NCBI RefSeq assembly: GCF_018309085.1
Contig: NZ_CP070502.1
Location: 1,488,001 to 1,552,000 of the forward strand
Direction: 5' to 3'
DNA: 64,000 nucleotides
Source of the DNA: Sporosarcina sp. Marseille-Q4063
GTDB taxonomy: Bacteria > Bacillota > Bacilli > Bacillales_A > Planococcaceae
Shown piece after piece: positions 1 through 7,296 of this stretch. How positions within the stretch are numbered: the first letter of the stretch is position 1; each line of letters starts with the position of its first letter. Both the position numbers and the translations under genes were made by a program. The notes under the pieces were generated by a model, which saw only the letters and a program-made list of their open reading frames with translations, searched no databases and had not been told where the DNA came from.

Positions 1-1009
1 CCGTAACTGGCTTCATTTTACTTATTAAGTGTTGCGTAAATAGTAATTGGCCATCGCCAATACGTGGCAGTCCTGCACCGAATCGACCGCTGAAGCCTAA
101 GTCTTCATGTTCTTGTTTAACAGCATGTTCCGCTGGTTTCCATTCCACACCATATGGCGGATTCGTAATGAGGTAGTCGAATTTTTGATTTTCAAATTTG
201 TCATTAGAGAGCGTATTTCCGAGCGCAATGTTTTTTGCATCTTGCCCTTTTATTAGTGCGTCCGCTTTTGCAATCGCATAGGATTCCCCGTTAATTTCTT
301 GACCGAAAAACTCAAGTTGTGCAGTTGGGTTGTATGCTTGGATATAATCTTGTGCAACGGTTCCCATCCCACCCGTACCCGCACAGCTGTCGTATAACGT
401 TTGCGTAATGTGCGGAGTCGATAAGATTTGTTCATCTTCATTGAACATTAAATGAACCATTAAATGAATGACTTCACGTGGCGTATAGTGGTCTCCAGCT
501 TCCCCGTCTTCATTAAAACGACGAATGAGGTCTTCAAATATATAACCCATTTCTATGTTGCTAACGGATTTTGGATGTAAATCGATTTCTTCAAATTTTT
601 TCACGATTAAATACAGCAAGTTATTATCTTCTAACTTGTCAATTTCACGTTCAAAGTCAAAGTGACTAATAATATCTCGTGCCACCTCAGAGAAACCATT
701 TATGTAATCACGTAAGTTATCCCCAATATTGTCTGGGTCACTTAACAATTTGTTGAAATCATATTGACTTGTATTGTTAAAGCCTTCCTTCGCAGTACGA
801 TTTAAAATCTCATCTCTCGTACTTTCCGGCAAATGCTTATATTGTTCATATTGTTTCAAAACTGATTCTTTTGTATCTGATAGTACTGCATCAAAACGGC
901 GTAAAACTGCCATTGGTAAAATTACTTTTCCGTAGTTCTCTGGTCTATACGGCCCTCGCAAAATATTCGCATTTGACCAAATGAAACCTACTTTTTCTTG
1001 AAAATTCAT
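1..1009 (-). CDS. hsdM: Type I restriction-modification DNA methyltransferase subunit HsdM (3' part outside window)
   Basis: Adenine-specific DNA methylase subunit of a type I restriction-modification system. The frame is open from an ATG at 1009 to the window edge, so about 336 N-terminal residues are seen. The helical N-terminal HsdM domain comes first, then the SAM-binding core: a DSCAGTGG motif I-type segment near residue 210 and the catalytic NPPY (ITNPPYGVEWKP) near residue 285. A G-rich ribosome site (GGGGG) lies 7 nt upstream. The specificity and restriction genes would lie beyond base 1. Because the ICE runs leftward from the tRNA and no left att site is visible, this is probably ICE cargo. 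Family identification is secure; completeness of the system is unknown. Confidence 0.93.
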   Translation of the reverse strand, partial: MNFQEKVGFIWSNANILRGPYRPENYGKVILPMAVLRRFDAVLSDTKESVLKQYEQYKHLPESTRDEILNRTAKEGFNNTSQYDFNKLLSDPDNIGDNLRDYINGFSEVARDIISHFDFEREIDKLEDNNLLYLIVKKFEEIDLHPKSVSNIEMGYIFEDLIRRFNEDGEAGDHYTPREVIHLMVHLMFNEDEQILSTPHITQTLYDSCAGTGGMGTVAQDYIQAYNPTAQLEFFGQEINGESYAIAKADALIKGQDAKNIALGNTLSNDKFENQKFDYLITNPPYGVEWKPAEHAVKQEHEDLGFSGRFGAGLPRIGDGQLLFTQHLISKMKPVT

Positions 1010-1223
1010 GTTATATCCCCCATATTCATTCTATAGTTCTATTATACCAAAACAATATTAGATATAGATAGCTTTCCGGCAATTAACCAAGACTCGATAT
1101 CAATGAGCATTTTTGAATATAATAGACTTTCATAGTCCTTTAAATCGGATGATATATAGAAGCAAAATGTAGTTGCATTTAATACCAAGACTCCATACAA
1201 TTCAACCTTTATATTTTTACAAA

Positions 1224-1253
1224 CAAAAAAAGAGCGTTAATTAATACGCTCTT
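1224..1253 (-). terminator. Rho-independent terminator after radC
   Basis: Perfect 8-bp stem AAGAGCGT/ACGCTCTT with an 8-nt loop, followed on the minus strand by seven T. It ends the leftward transcript just past the radC stop and separates it from hsdM. Confidence 0.85.
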
Positions 1254-1265
1254 CACCATATTACT

Positions 1266-1928
1266 TTACATATATCCTTTTTCTTTAAGTGACACAAATT
1301 GATGGTCTCCTATAATCACATGATCCAACAATTCCACCCCCATCACACTGCCTGCTTCAGCAAGTCTTTTGGTTACTTCAATGTCTTCAGGTGATGGATT
1401 TGGCTGACCGCTAGGATGGTTATGAAGACAAATTACGGATGCCGCACTATGTTTCACGGCTTCCTTGTACACCTCCCTTGGATGTACTATCGAGGAATTT
1501 AACGAGCCAATGAAAACCGTCTTTTTATGAAGTACCTCATTCTTTACATTTAGGTACAAGACAATGAAATGTTCCTGCGTTAGCGATGTCATTTCCGCCA
1601 TTAGATATGATGCTGCATCTTCTGGTGATCTGATTGTATAACGCTTTTCATTTTTTCCAGCACTCCGTGCTTTTTTAGCAAGGAGCATTCCCGAATGCAC
1701 TTTCAAAGCTTCATTATGAGTCATGCCTTCTCCTTCTAATTCAGAAACAGTCATTTCAACTAGTGCTCGAATCCCGCGACCTGCTAAACGGCCTGTAAAT
1801 TCAGGTGTTGAAGATGGCCCAATTAAAACAGCAAGAATGTCCTGTAATTCTATGACGCTTTCTGAACCGATTGCATTGTACGATGCGACTGCTTCACGAG
1901 CAGAATTAATATATTTTTTAGTAGTCAT
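1266..1928 (-). CDS. radC: RadC/JAB-family (UPF0758) protein
   Basis: About 220 residues. An N-terminal helical UPF0758 region (ELQDILAVLIGP) is followed by an MPN/JAB metal-binding domain with the signature HNHPSG, a following PSPED and a conserved aspartate. Proteins of this family are common on ICEs, phages and islands; the old name RadC is historical and no DNA-repair activity is established. I chose the ATG at 1928 because GAGAGG sits 8 nt before it; an ATG at 1979 would add 17 residues but has a poor ribosome site and would run through a 9-bp hairpin (1961-1988). Last gene before a strong terminator. Confidence 0.88.
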   Translation of the reverse strand: MTTKKYINSAREAVASYNAIGSESVIELQDILAVLIGPSSTPEFTGRLAGRGIRALVEMTVSELEGEGMTHNEALKVHSGMLLAKKARSAGKNEKRYTIRSPEDAASYLMAEMTSLTQEHFIVLYLNVKNEVLHKKTVFIGSLNSSIVHPREVYKEAVKHSAASVICLHNHPSGQPNPSPEDIEVTKRLAEAGSVMGVELLDHVIIGDHQFVSLKEKGYM

Positions 1929-1960
1929 TTTATAGTCCTCTCCACACAAAGCTAGTACCG

Positions 1961-1988
1961 GAGTGGCACTAGCGTTCATGTGCCACTC
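1961..1988 (-). other. Hairpin in the radC leader
   Basis: Perfect 9-bp inverted repeat GAGTGGCAC/GTGCCACTC with a 10-nt loop, just upstream of the radC ribosome site. There is no T-run, so it is not a terminator; it may shape the 5' end of the message or bind a regulator. Confidence 0.5.
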
Positions 1989-2048
1989 ATTCCTTGCCTG
2001 GTGGAAGGCTTATTTTTGTGTTATGATGTATCTACAATTTTTTATTAT

Positions 2049-2411
2049 TTACTTTTTACGAGACGAGAATCTTCTTGTCTCTTTTTTTTCGCCCATTTTT
2101 GCAACAATCGTATCATCCCAACCCAATTTCTTTAGGTTAGAGGCTGTAATATTTAACACCTTCCATGGATTAACACCTTCAAGAACCATGTTTTGTGCTA
2201 ATTCTTTCAGTCCTTCTTCGTTGAAACTCCATGATGCAGATATGCTATAATCCCAAATCACGTCACCGGTATCAACTGGACCATTTACATCAACGAATGC
2301 TTTCAATTCAGCTTTCATTGCTTTCAAAGCCGCTTCTACTCGTTCAATTTCTTTTCCTAAATTTATTGCATGATCCATGCTTTTAACTTCTTCTGTTTTT
2401 GCGAGTACCAT
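2049..2411 (-). CDS. Hypothetical ICE protein, 120 aa
   Basis: Not recognised. Preceded by AAAGGAGG at good spacing. Residues 15-45 form a charged amphipathic helix (INLGKEIERVEAALKAMK), the middle is hydrophilic with aromatic residues, and the C-terminus ends in a basic tail (RRFSSRKK). It starts 15 nt after the gene ending at 2427 and is probably co-transcribed with it. Composition and ribosome site support a real gene; I propose no function. Confidence 0.7.
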   Translation of the reverse strand: MVLAKTEEVKSMDHAINLGKEIERVEAALKAMKAELKAFVDVNGPVDTGDVIWDYSISASWSFNEEGLKELAQNMVLEGVNPWKVLNITASNLKKLGWDDTIVAKMGEKKETRRFSSRKK

Positions 2412-2426
2412 GATTTAATTCCTCCT

Positions 2427-2675
2427 TTAAATTCCGATATTTCCGCTACCAATAACTTTCACATCACCGTTTTCAATGGACAAGAAAATATCTTGAATGT
2501 CGGTAAGCAAATTTAGCTTTTTAACTTCTCCCGATCCATCCAGTTGGTAGATACCACCAAACTTAAATACAAGGAATTTCCTTTCATTCTTTTCATCCAC
2601 ATAACAGATGAAAGATTTCTTTACACCTTCCTTTTCAACATTGGAAATTAGACTTTCTAATTGTTTTCCAACCAT
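2427..2675 (-). CDS. Hypothetical protein, 82 aa
   Basis: Small soluble protein of unknown function, with GGAGTGATTTAA before the ATG. It alternates charged and hydrophobic residues, consistent with a beta-rich small domain (FICYVDEKNERKFLVFKFGG). It lies immediately downstream of a conserved terminator-like hairpin and the small ORF at 2758-2868, so its expression may depend on read-through of that hairpin. Confidence 0.65.
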   Translation of the reverse strand: MVGKQLESLISNVEKEGVKKSFICYVDEKNERKFLVFKFGGIYQLDGSGEVKKLNLLTDIQDIFLSIENGDVKVIGSGNIGI

Positions 2676-2710
2676 TTAAATCACTCCATTTCCTTTTTAT
2701 TTTTGAAAAC

Positions 2711-2749
2711 AAAAAGCCGACTGCATCCAAATGGATTCAATCGACTTTT
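2711..2749 (-). terminator. Conserved terminator hairpin, copy 1
   Basis: On the minus strand AAAAGTCGATTGA pairs with TCGGCTTTTT around an inner ATCC/GGAT stem, followed by a T-rich tract. The sequence is nearly the same as two hairpins at 8621-8660 and 8743-8784. It lies between the 36-codon ORF and the next gene of the same strand. Confidence 0.75.
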
Positions 2750-2757
2750 AATATATA

Positions 2758-2868
2758 TCACGCAAAAATGCGTAAATACCCCGTGTGATTATGCTCGAAA
2801 GCGATTTTATGACGTACAATTACATCGGCCTGGCTTTCCTCGAAACGAGAATTCAAAGGCTGCAACAT
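2758..2868 (-). CDS. Small ORF, 36 aa, member A of a duplicated family
   Basis: Thirty-six codons starting at an ATG preceded by AAAAGGAGATTCGACACAA. A second, divergent copy with the same ribosome site lies at 8795-8899 (34 codons). The two peptides share a central SQADV and RHKxA segment and a terminal FA. The longer in-frame reading from 2940 would translate through the ribosome site and is unlikely. The peptide is basic and hydrophilic with no signal or membrane segment. Whether the product is a peptide, or the ORF is a leader controlling the hairpin behind it, cannot be decided from sequence. Not recognised as a known family. Confidence 0.6.
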   Translation of the reverse strand: MLQPLNSRFEESQADVIVRHKIAFEHNHTGYLRIFA

Positions 2869-2912
2869 TTGTGTCGAATCTCCTTTTAGAAAATAGAAAG
2901 GTATAACGACTT

Positions 2913-2929
2913 TCATCAAAATACGATGA
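2913..2929 (-). promoter_or_regulatory. Leader hairpin of small ORF A
   Basis: Minus strand TCATCG-N5-TGATGA, 45 nt before the start codon. The equivalent hairpin before ORF B is TCACCA-N9-TGGTGA: paired bases change together between the copies, which suggests a conserved RNA structure. The following AAAGTCGTTA is identical in both. Confidence 0.5.
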
Positions 2930-3314
2930 CTTAGAAACAAATAGAATATAGATTAAGTTTATCAAAACAAAGTAACAGTCGCAACACTTCGGAAAAGCGT
3001 GTCTGTAAACACCATGGATATTGGTTTACTGATGACCTATTAATGCTAAGCAGTTAAAACATAGGTCATTAAATAAGTATTAAAAACGGCTTTAGTTTTC
3101 TTAAAATAAAAAGTTCCTAAGTAGCTAGAATAACCCGTCAGTTGATTGGTACAAAAAAGAAACAACACCACAAATAACAAAGGAATTAATATATTTTTCA
3201 GCATTAGTTTTCACATAATTTAAGCATGGAATTGCACCACATTTAGCGGTGCTATTTTTTTAGTTTTAACTTATAAAGCGGAAAAAACTAAAGGCTTAAT
3301 AAACATATGTTAGT
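2930..3314. other. Gene-free stretch with an inverted repeat and a plus-strand terminator
   Basis: I see no convincing protein gene. It holds a perfect 9-bp inverted repeat (ATGACCTAT at 3032-3040, ATAGGTCAT at 3061-3069) and, at 3234-3261, a GCACC/GGTGC hairpin followed by a T-run that would terminate plus-strand transcription. No plus-strand gene precedes that terminator, so a small RNA is possible. Confidence 0.4.
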
Positions 3315-3677
3315 TTAATAAGATTTGACTCTCTCTCTAATTATTCGTGTTATCCCCCAAAATGCAAATCGGTATACAAATGCAAAAACTACAAACAAAA
3401 AAGCAAATTCGAAAAGAGAGAAAGGTTCATAAGCGATTAAATAAGAATTAACAAAAATTAACATTAAAGACAACAGCTCCATTAAAGAATCTTTAAATCC
3501 ATTTTTTTCGTACAAGTACTTAGTTTTGTTGCAATTAAAGACGTCTTTATATTCCTCGCTAAGTAAACCTTTGATAATACCTATAATTATTAAATAAATT
3601 CCCATAGCAGGACCATAGTCTACATTCACAATCTGTGTTATGAAACAATAAATTATGGTAACTATAAGTAAATACAC
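3315..3677 (-). CDS. Small membrane protein, about 120 aa
   Basis: Not recognised by family. It carries four hydrophobic segments (residues about 1-20, 25-40, 65-85 and 90-110) separated by a charged loop with one cysteine, and ends with a basic tail (RIIRERVKSY), the pattern of a small polytopic membrane protein. I prefer the GTG at 3677 because GGGGGG lies 8 nt upstream; an ATG at 3698 would put that purine run inside the coding sequence. It stands alone, AT-rich, in a sparsely coding part of the ICE; accessory cargo is likely. Confidence 0.65.
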   Translation of the reverse strand: MYLLIVTIIYCFITQIVNVDYGPAMGIYLIIIGIIKGLLSEEYKDVFNCNKTKYLYEKNGFKDSLMELLSLMLIFVNSYLIAYEPFSLFEFAFLFVVFAFVYRFAFWGITRIIRERVKSY

Positions 3678-3979
3678 CTTGCTATCCCCCCTCTTCATAA
3701 ATAAATAAGGTGAAAATGAGTCACAATTTCTTACCAGGCAATTTGGTTCGTTATGTCAAGAAGTGTTATGAAACGTCAAAAAATGCTAGGAGTTAAGCAA
3801 GACGGATATGCGGAACCAATTACAATCAAGGCAGAGCAAAGACGATATGGCACAACTGTTGATGGGGTAATTAATAGACATCGCAGATGATTATGGAGAG
3901 ACAACGCAGATTAAATAAAGGTAAACTATAACCAAAAAGCGACCCAGCTAGAATTTCGATGGGTCGTAAATAATATATA
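3678..3979 (+). other. Possible broken plus-strand gene
   Basis: Two short frames look like pieces of one gene: a start at 3705-3735 with AAGGTGAAA ahead of the ATG (MSHNFLPGNLVRYVKK, stopping after 26 codons), and an overlapping frame at 3753-3890 (KQDGYAEPITIKAEQRRYG). A third frame ends ADDYGETTQIK near 3915. A decayed phage-type gene with frameshifts is plausible, but I cannot name it. Confidence 0.25.
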
Positions 3980-4288
3980 TTAATATCTTAAGTTTTCAAT
4001 AAAATGACTTATGATTTCAAGCCTGGCTTTCTCGGAATCATCCTCAACTTCCCAACCTTCAGCAATGATGCTATCTGCAATAGATAACAAGATTTGCATC
4101 ATGCTTTGTTCATAAATTTCGTAATTCTCGTCGCACGAGTGTTTCAAATCAATAGACTCAATTAAAGTTTTTGCGGCTTTCACAATAGTATCCAAATTGG
4201 TTTTCTCGTCATCACCTTTTATTGTAATTTCGAACTGCTTGTCCGGTCTTTGAAGATCGCCCGTCGAAATCTTGAATGTACTACTCAT
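3980..4288 (-). CDS. Hypothetical protein, 102 aa
   Basis: Acidic soluble protein of unknown function with AAAGGGGGATATTA before its ATG. The N-terminal 30 residues look like beta strands (KQFEITIKGDDEKTN), followed by helices. Monocistronic; its 5' end faces the plus-strand pair at 4423-5030, so the 135 bp between them should hold divergent promoters. Confidence 0.65.
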   Translation of the reverse strand: MSSTFKISTGDLQRPDKQFEITIKGDDEKTNLDTIVKAAKTLIESIDLKHSCDENYEIYEQSMMQILLSIADSIIAEGWEVEDDSEKARLEIISHFIENLRY

Positions 4289-4422
4289 TAATATCCCCCT
4301 TTATTTTAATCTAAAAACAATTATAACACTATTCTCTATATATGAGAGTAAGAAAGTAAAAGACGACCTACCCTTAATTTGAACTGCCCCCTTTTTTATT
4401 TGTCAAAAAATAAAGGGTAACA

Positions 4423-4662
4423 ATGAATGATGTCGAATTAATCATCCAGGAGGGGGAACTATTGGACTTAATACATACGACGATGGGGTTAAAACAACAA
4501 ACAGAACAGATGAAATGCACAAACTGTAATCGAGGGAACCTAAAATTTAAGAGTGCGGAATACTCAAATGACTTTAACGATAAAAAAGGAGACATTATAA
4601 TAATTGATGCCGTTTGCCGTTTCTGCGCAGTTGGTTCACATGCCACGGTTAATGTTTTTTAA
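4423..4662 (+). CDS. Zinc-ribbon-like small protein, 79 aa
   Basis: Unknown small protein with a four-cysteine arrangement, CTNC near residue 32 and CRFC near residue 67, typical of a structural zinc ribbon. AAAGGG lies just upstream of the ATG. It is one of the few plus-strand genes in the body of the ICE and forms a two-gene unit with the next gene (14-nt gap). A DNA- or RNA-binding or adaptor role would be typical of such folds but is not shown. Confidence 0.65.
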   Translation: MNDVELIIQEGELLDLIHTTMGLKQQTEQMKCTNCNRGNLKFKSAEYSNDFNDKKGDIIIIDAVCRFCAVGSHATVNVF

Positions 4663-4676
4663 AGGTGGGATAATAA

Positions 4677-5030
4677 TTGTTTCTAGAAGAATCTTTACCG
4701 CATTTCGAGAATGCGATTTATTTACCAATGTTAATAAAGATACTAGAAATGGATTTATTTACTATAGAAGAAACTCAACTGAAATTTAAACGACCATATG
4801 CAAAAATGATTGACCAGGCACTCTTACAAGCGCGATCCGATTTAAAGGAAACGAATATTTATCTTAGGCGTAATAACATGAAGTTGATTAAGTTTAGCAG
4901 CAATGAAAATTTTACCGAATTTATATTCTCAGGTATTAGATTTGAAGAGCGAAAAAAGTATTCTAGCGGTGAGCTGAAAGAGGGCACTGAAGAAATAATG
5001 AGTGAGTATCTAGGTATGTTTGAAATTTAA
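4677..5030 (+). CDS. YhjD-like small protein, 117 aa
   Basis: Begins at a TTG with AAAGGTGGG 7 nt before it. The protein is helical and charged; FENAIYLPMLIKILEMD and the later IYLRRNNMKLIKF segments resemble, from memory, a small family of Bacillus proteins that includes YhjD. That link is tentative and its function unknown. Translated just after the zinc-ribbon gene, probably on the same message. Confidence 0.6.
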   Translation: MFLEESLPHFENAIYLPMLIKILEMDLFTIEETQLKFKRPYAKMIDQALLQARSDLKETNIYLRRNNMKLIKFSSNENFTEFIFSGIRFEERKKYSSGELKEGTEEIMSEYLGMFEI

Positions 5031-5120
5031 AAAGAGGGAGCACCATTGCCCCCTCTATCTGTGTGAAATTACTTTCATTTTGACATTTGCTTCGATTAAT
5101 AATGAAGCATGTGACAAAGA

Positions 5121-5151
5121 AAAACACCGAAGAGAATAATCCACATCGGTG
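5121..5151 (-). terminator. Terminator of the recombination-gene operon
   Basis: Minus-strand stem CACCGA/TCGGTG with a 15-nt loop, followed by TTTTTC, 24 nt beyond the stop of the nuclease gene. Confidence 0.65.
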
Positions 5152-5174
5152 AGACCTCTGTTATTTTTCGTCTT

Positions 5175-5879
5175 TTAATAACAACTGAACTTACGATAGC
5201 ATTCAATGACAAACGGGCAATGCCTACAATGGCTAGAAGGCTTTGACAAGAATAAATTTTCCGCTTCTTCTGGCAGCATATCTAAAATCTCTCGCTTGGA
5301 ATTGATTTCATTTGCCACCCTAAAAGCCCATTGTCTAGACCTTTCCATATCTGCAGAATTGAACACGTATTTACTCGCTCTTCTGAATCGAAGAAAATAC
5401 AAATTGCCTTCAACCTGTGTTATGTTCTTTAATTGACCTACAGCCCATGCGTACAGGCCGACTTGATGGTTATCCCTAACATCGTATCTAACTCTATTGG
5501 TTTTCCAGTCGACTATTTTACTTCCGTCTGGCGACACAAGATCAATATAACCTTGTAATACCGGGGCTGAATCTGTATCAGAAAGTGGTAGCTGAAAATG
5601 AATCTCCGTTTCACCCATGTTCTCTTTAATCGGTGCATGGCTAACCAACTTCGACAGTTCATCCATGGTCACTTCTGGATGAAATTCAGCTTCAATTAAC
5701 CCGTTTAAAACGGCTTCTGAATGAGTTACCCCATTAATTTTATCTTCGACTGCTTTATGGACCCCTTTACCCAAAGCTAAAGGATAGGTGGTAGGTTCTT
5801 CATATCCCTCGATATATTTCTTAAAGAATCGATAAGGACAGGTTGTGTAAAGATTTAAACGTGAAAAAGAGTAAATCAA
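5175..5879 (-). CDS. PD-(D/E)XK nuclease with Fe-S-type cysteines (Cas4/AddB-like)
   Basis: RecB-family nuclease of about 234 residues. Motifs in order: CPYRFFK near the N-terminus with the first cluster cysteine, GKGVHKAVED, GYIDLV with the catalytic Asp, IVDWKTN with the Asp-x-Lys pair, QVGLYAW, then a C-terminal CRHCPFVIEC carrying three more cysteines. This matches Cas4/AddB-type exonucleases with a 4Fe-4S cluster. I prefer the TTG at 5879 because AAAGGAG lies 7 nt upstream; a TTG at 5912 would include that site in the protein. Encoded with recT and ssb, it most likely resects DNA for annealing, as phage exonucleases do. No cas genes are nearby. Confidence 0.85.
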   Translation of the reverse strand: MIYSFSRLNLYTTCPYRFFKKYIEGYEEPTTYPLALGKGVHKAVEDKINGVTHSEAVLNGLIEAEFHPEVTMDELSKLVSHAPIKENMGETEIHFQLPLSDTDSAPVLQGYIDLVSPDGSKIVDWKTNRVRYDVRDNHQVGLYAWAVGQLKNITQVEGNLYFLRFRRASKYVFNSADMERSRQWAFRVANEINSKREILDMLPEEAENLFLSKPSSHCRHCPFVIECYRKFSCY

Positions 5880-5914
5880 TATGATCTCTCCTTTCTTCTT
5901 TTTGTTTCCCAATA

Positions 5915-5950
5915 AATGAAAGGAGACTGGATACCCAATCTCCTTTCATT
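5915..5950 (-). other. 12-bp hairpin between ssb and the nuclease gene
   Basis: AATGAAAGGAGA pairs perfectly with TCTCCTTTCATT around a 12-nt loop. No T-run follows on either strand, so it may be an RNA-processing or stability element separating the two reading frames. Confidence 0.5.
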
Positions 5951-5962
5951 AAATCTCACGCT

Positions 5963-6436
5963 CTAAAACGGCAGTTCATCATCGCTTACTGCAATAGAAC
6001 CTCCACCCGTTTCGAAGTGATTACTATTTTGATTTTGAGCATTACTGTTACCAGCATACGGATTCGGTTGTTTCTGGTAGCTCCCCTGTCCTTGCTGTTG
6101 TTGATTGCCTTGACCTTGTGGTTTCGGGTCCAAGAACTGTACAAAGTCAGCTACAACCTCTGTAACATATATACGATCCCCTTTATCATTTTCATAATGC
6201 CGACTATTAATTCTTCCACTGACAGCGGCCTGACTACCTTTTTTAAGGAAGTTTGCCGCATTTTCAGCAGGCTTCCTCCAAACCTGTACCATGATGAAAT
6301 CCGCTTCATTTTCACCATTAGCATTTTTAAACGGACGATTCACAGCTAATGTAAAGTTGCAAACAGCAACACCATTTTGTGTAAATTTAAGTGTTGGTTC
6401 TTTTGTTAAACGTCCTACTAAGCTAACGTTATTCAT
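5963..6436 (-). CDS. ssb: Single-stranded DNA-binding protein
   Basis: Mobile-element SSB of about 157 residues. The OB fold begins [34 protein letters not shown]; a Gln/Asn-rich linker follows and the protein ends in the acidic tip DDELPF that recruits partner enzymes. Start at 6436 has AAAGGAG with 6-nt spacing; a longer frame to 6472 has no such site. Together with RecT, the primase-type protein and the nuclease it forms a phage-like ssDNA annealing set, useful when the element is processed as single strand during transfer. Confidence 0.95.
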   Translation of the reverse strand: MNNVSLVGRLTKEPTLKFTQNGVAVCNFTLAVNRPFKNANGENEADFIMVQVWRKPAENAANFLKKGSQAAVSGRINSRHYENDKGDRIYVTEVVADFVQFLDPKPQGQGNQQQQGQGSYQKQPNPYAGNSNAQNQNSNHFETGGGSIAVSDDELPF

Positions 6437-6508
6437 AACTTTCTCCTTTTCTCGTAACTGATTTACAGTCACGCCCCTATTTTTCCTCCGTAAAGGGTGA
6501 CGGATATT

Positions 6509-7294
6509 TTAATTGGCTAAAGACAATTTGTCATTCATGATTGCTTCCTTTTTGTGAGTACCTTTTATGGGCTTTTGTGTTTCTTCCATTACTAGCATGT
6601 GATAAAGAAAAACAACGTTATACACGACTTTATCCATTCCAAAGTCATAGGTTGATAGCGATACTTTCCACGCTGCTCGCCCTATATAGGTGCCTTCTTT
6701 AGCCCAGCCAGCACGTTCCTCTTCAACTTTCACGTATTCAGCCAACAGTCGATTGAACAACAGGTATATTTGTGTTTCATGACATGACTGAATCACATAT
6801 TGAAGAAGTTCATTTTGACGTTCCGCTTGATTTTCAATGTGAGCAATCACCATAAATAAGGCAAAGTGTTTTACCAGCTCTCCATGCTCATAATTTTTCC
6901 AATCTCTTAAAACCGACTCTCGATTCCTTTTAAAATCGTTTCGGTCTTTTCGTTTATATTCAGCCCATCCGATTAACCGAAGTTGACGTGCATTTAAACT
7001 TTCAGCTGGATGTACAGGTTTCTTTCTTTTACCAAAGTATTTTTCACGCACTTCGTTGTAAGAAAGACCTGACAACTTTGCTTCAAAGTCTATAACACCA
7101 CCGGCAACGCCACAATACCAACATTTATATACTTGATCATGCGTATTTAAAGATAGATAAAACTTATTTCCTTTACCTGGCCTAGAATCCTCTTCGCAAA
7201 ATGTGCATTTGCAAAGCATCTCCTTTTTACCGTGATACCGAGGATTGAACGTAAGTCCATATTCCTCGGCAACTTTTAGAATCTCTGGGAGCAT
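6509..7294 (-). CDS. Primase-type zinc-finger protein
   Basis: About 261 residues. The first 80 resemble the CHC2-type zinc-binding domain of DnaG primases: CKCTFCEE, a beta-rich FYLSLNTHDQVYKCWYCG, then GGVIDFEAKLSGLSYNEV. The rest is helical and lacks the TOPRIM catalytic core, so this is a primase-like zinc-finger protein and not a full primase. Start at 7294 (ATG) is favoured: AAAAGGAG lies 9 nt upstream, inside the end of recT, so translation is probably coupled. A role in lagging-strand priming or ssDNA recognition is inferred. Confidence 0.7.
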   Translation of the reverse strand: MLPEILKVAEEYGLTFNPRYHGKKEMLCKCTFCEEDSRPGKGNKFYLSLNTHDQVYKCWYCGVAGGVIDFEAKLSGLSYNEVREKYFGKRKKPVHPAESLNARQLRLIGWAEYKRKDRNDFKRNRESVLRDWKNYEHGELVKHFALFMVIAHIENQAERQNELLQYVIQSCHETQIYLLFNRLLAEYVKVEEERAGWAKEGTYIGRAAWKVSLSTYDFGMDKVVYNVVFLYHMLVMEETQKPIKGTHKKEAIMNDKLSLAN

Positions 7295-7296
7295 AA

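Noticed and set aside
2758..2940. 60-codon version of small ORF A
   Set aside because: The first 24 codons run through the ribosome site and leader that are shared with the second copy; the shorter frame is supported.
5175..5879. Cas4 of a CRISPR system
   Set aside because: No cas1, cas2 or array nearby; the neighbours are recT and ssb, so a general recombination nuclease fits better.
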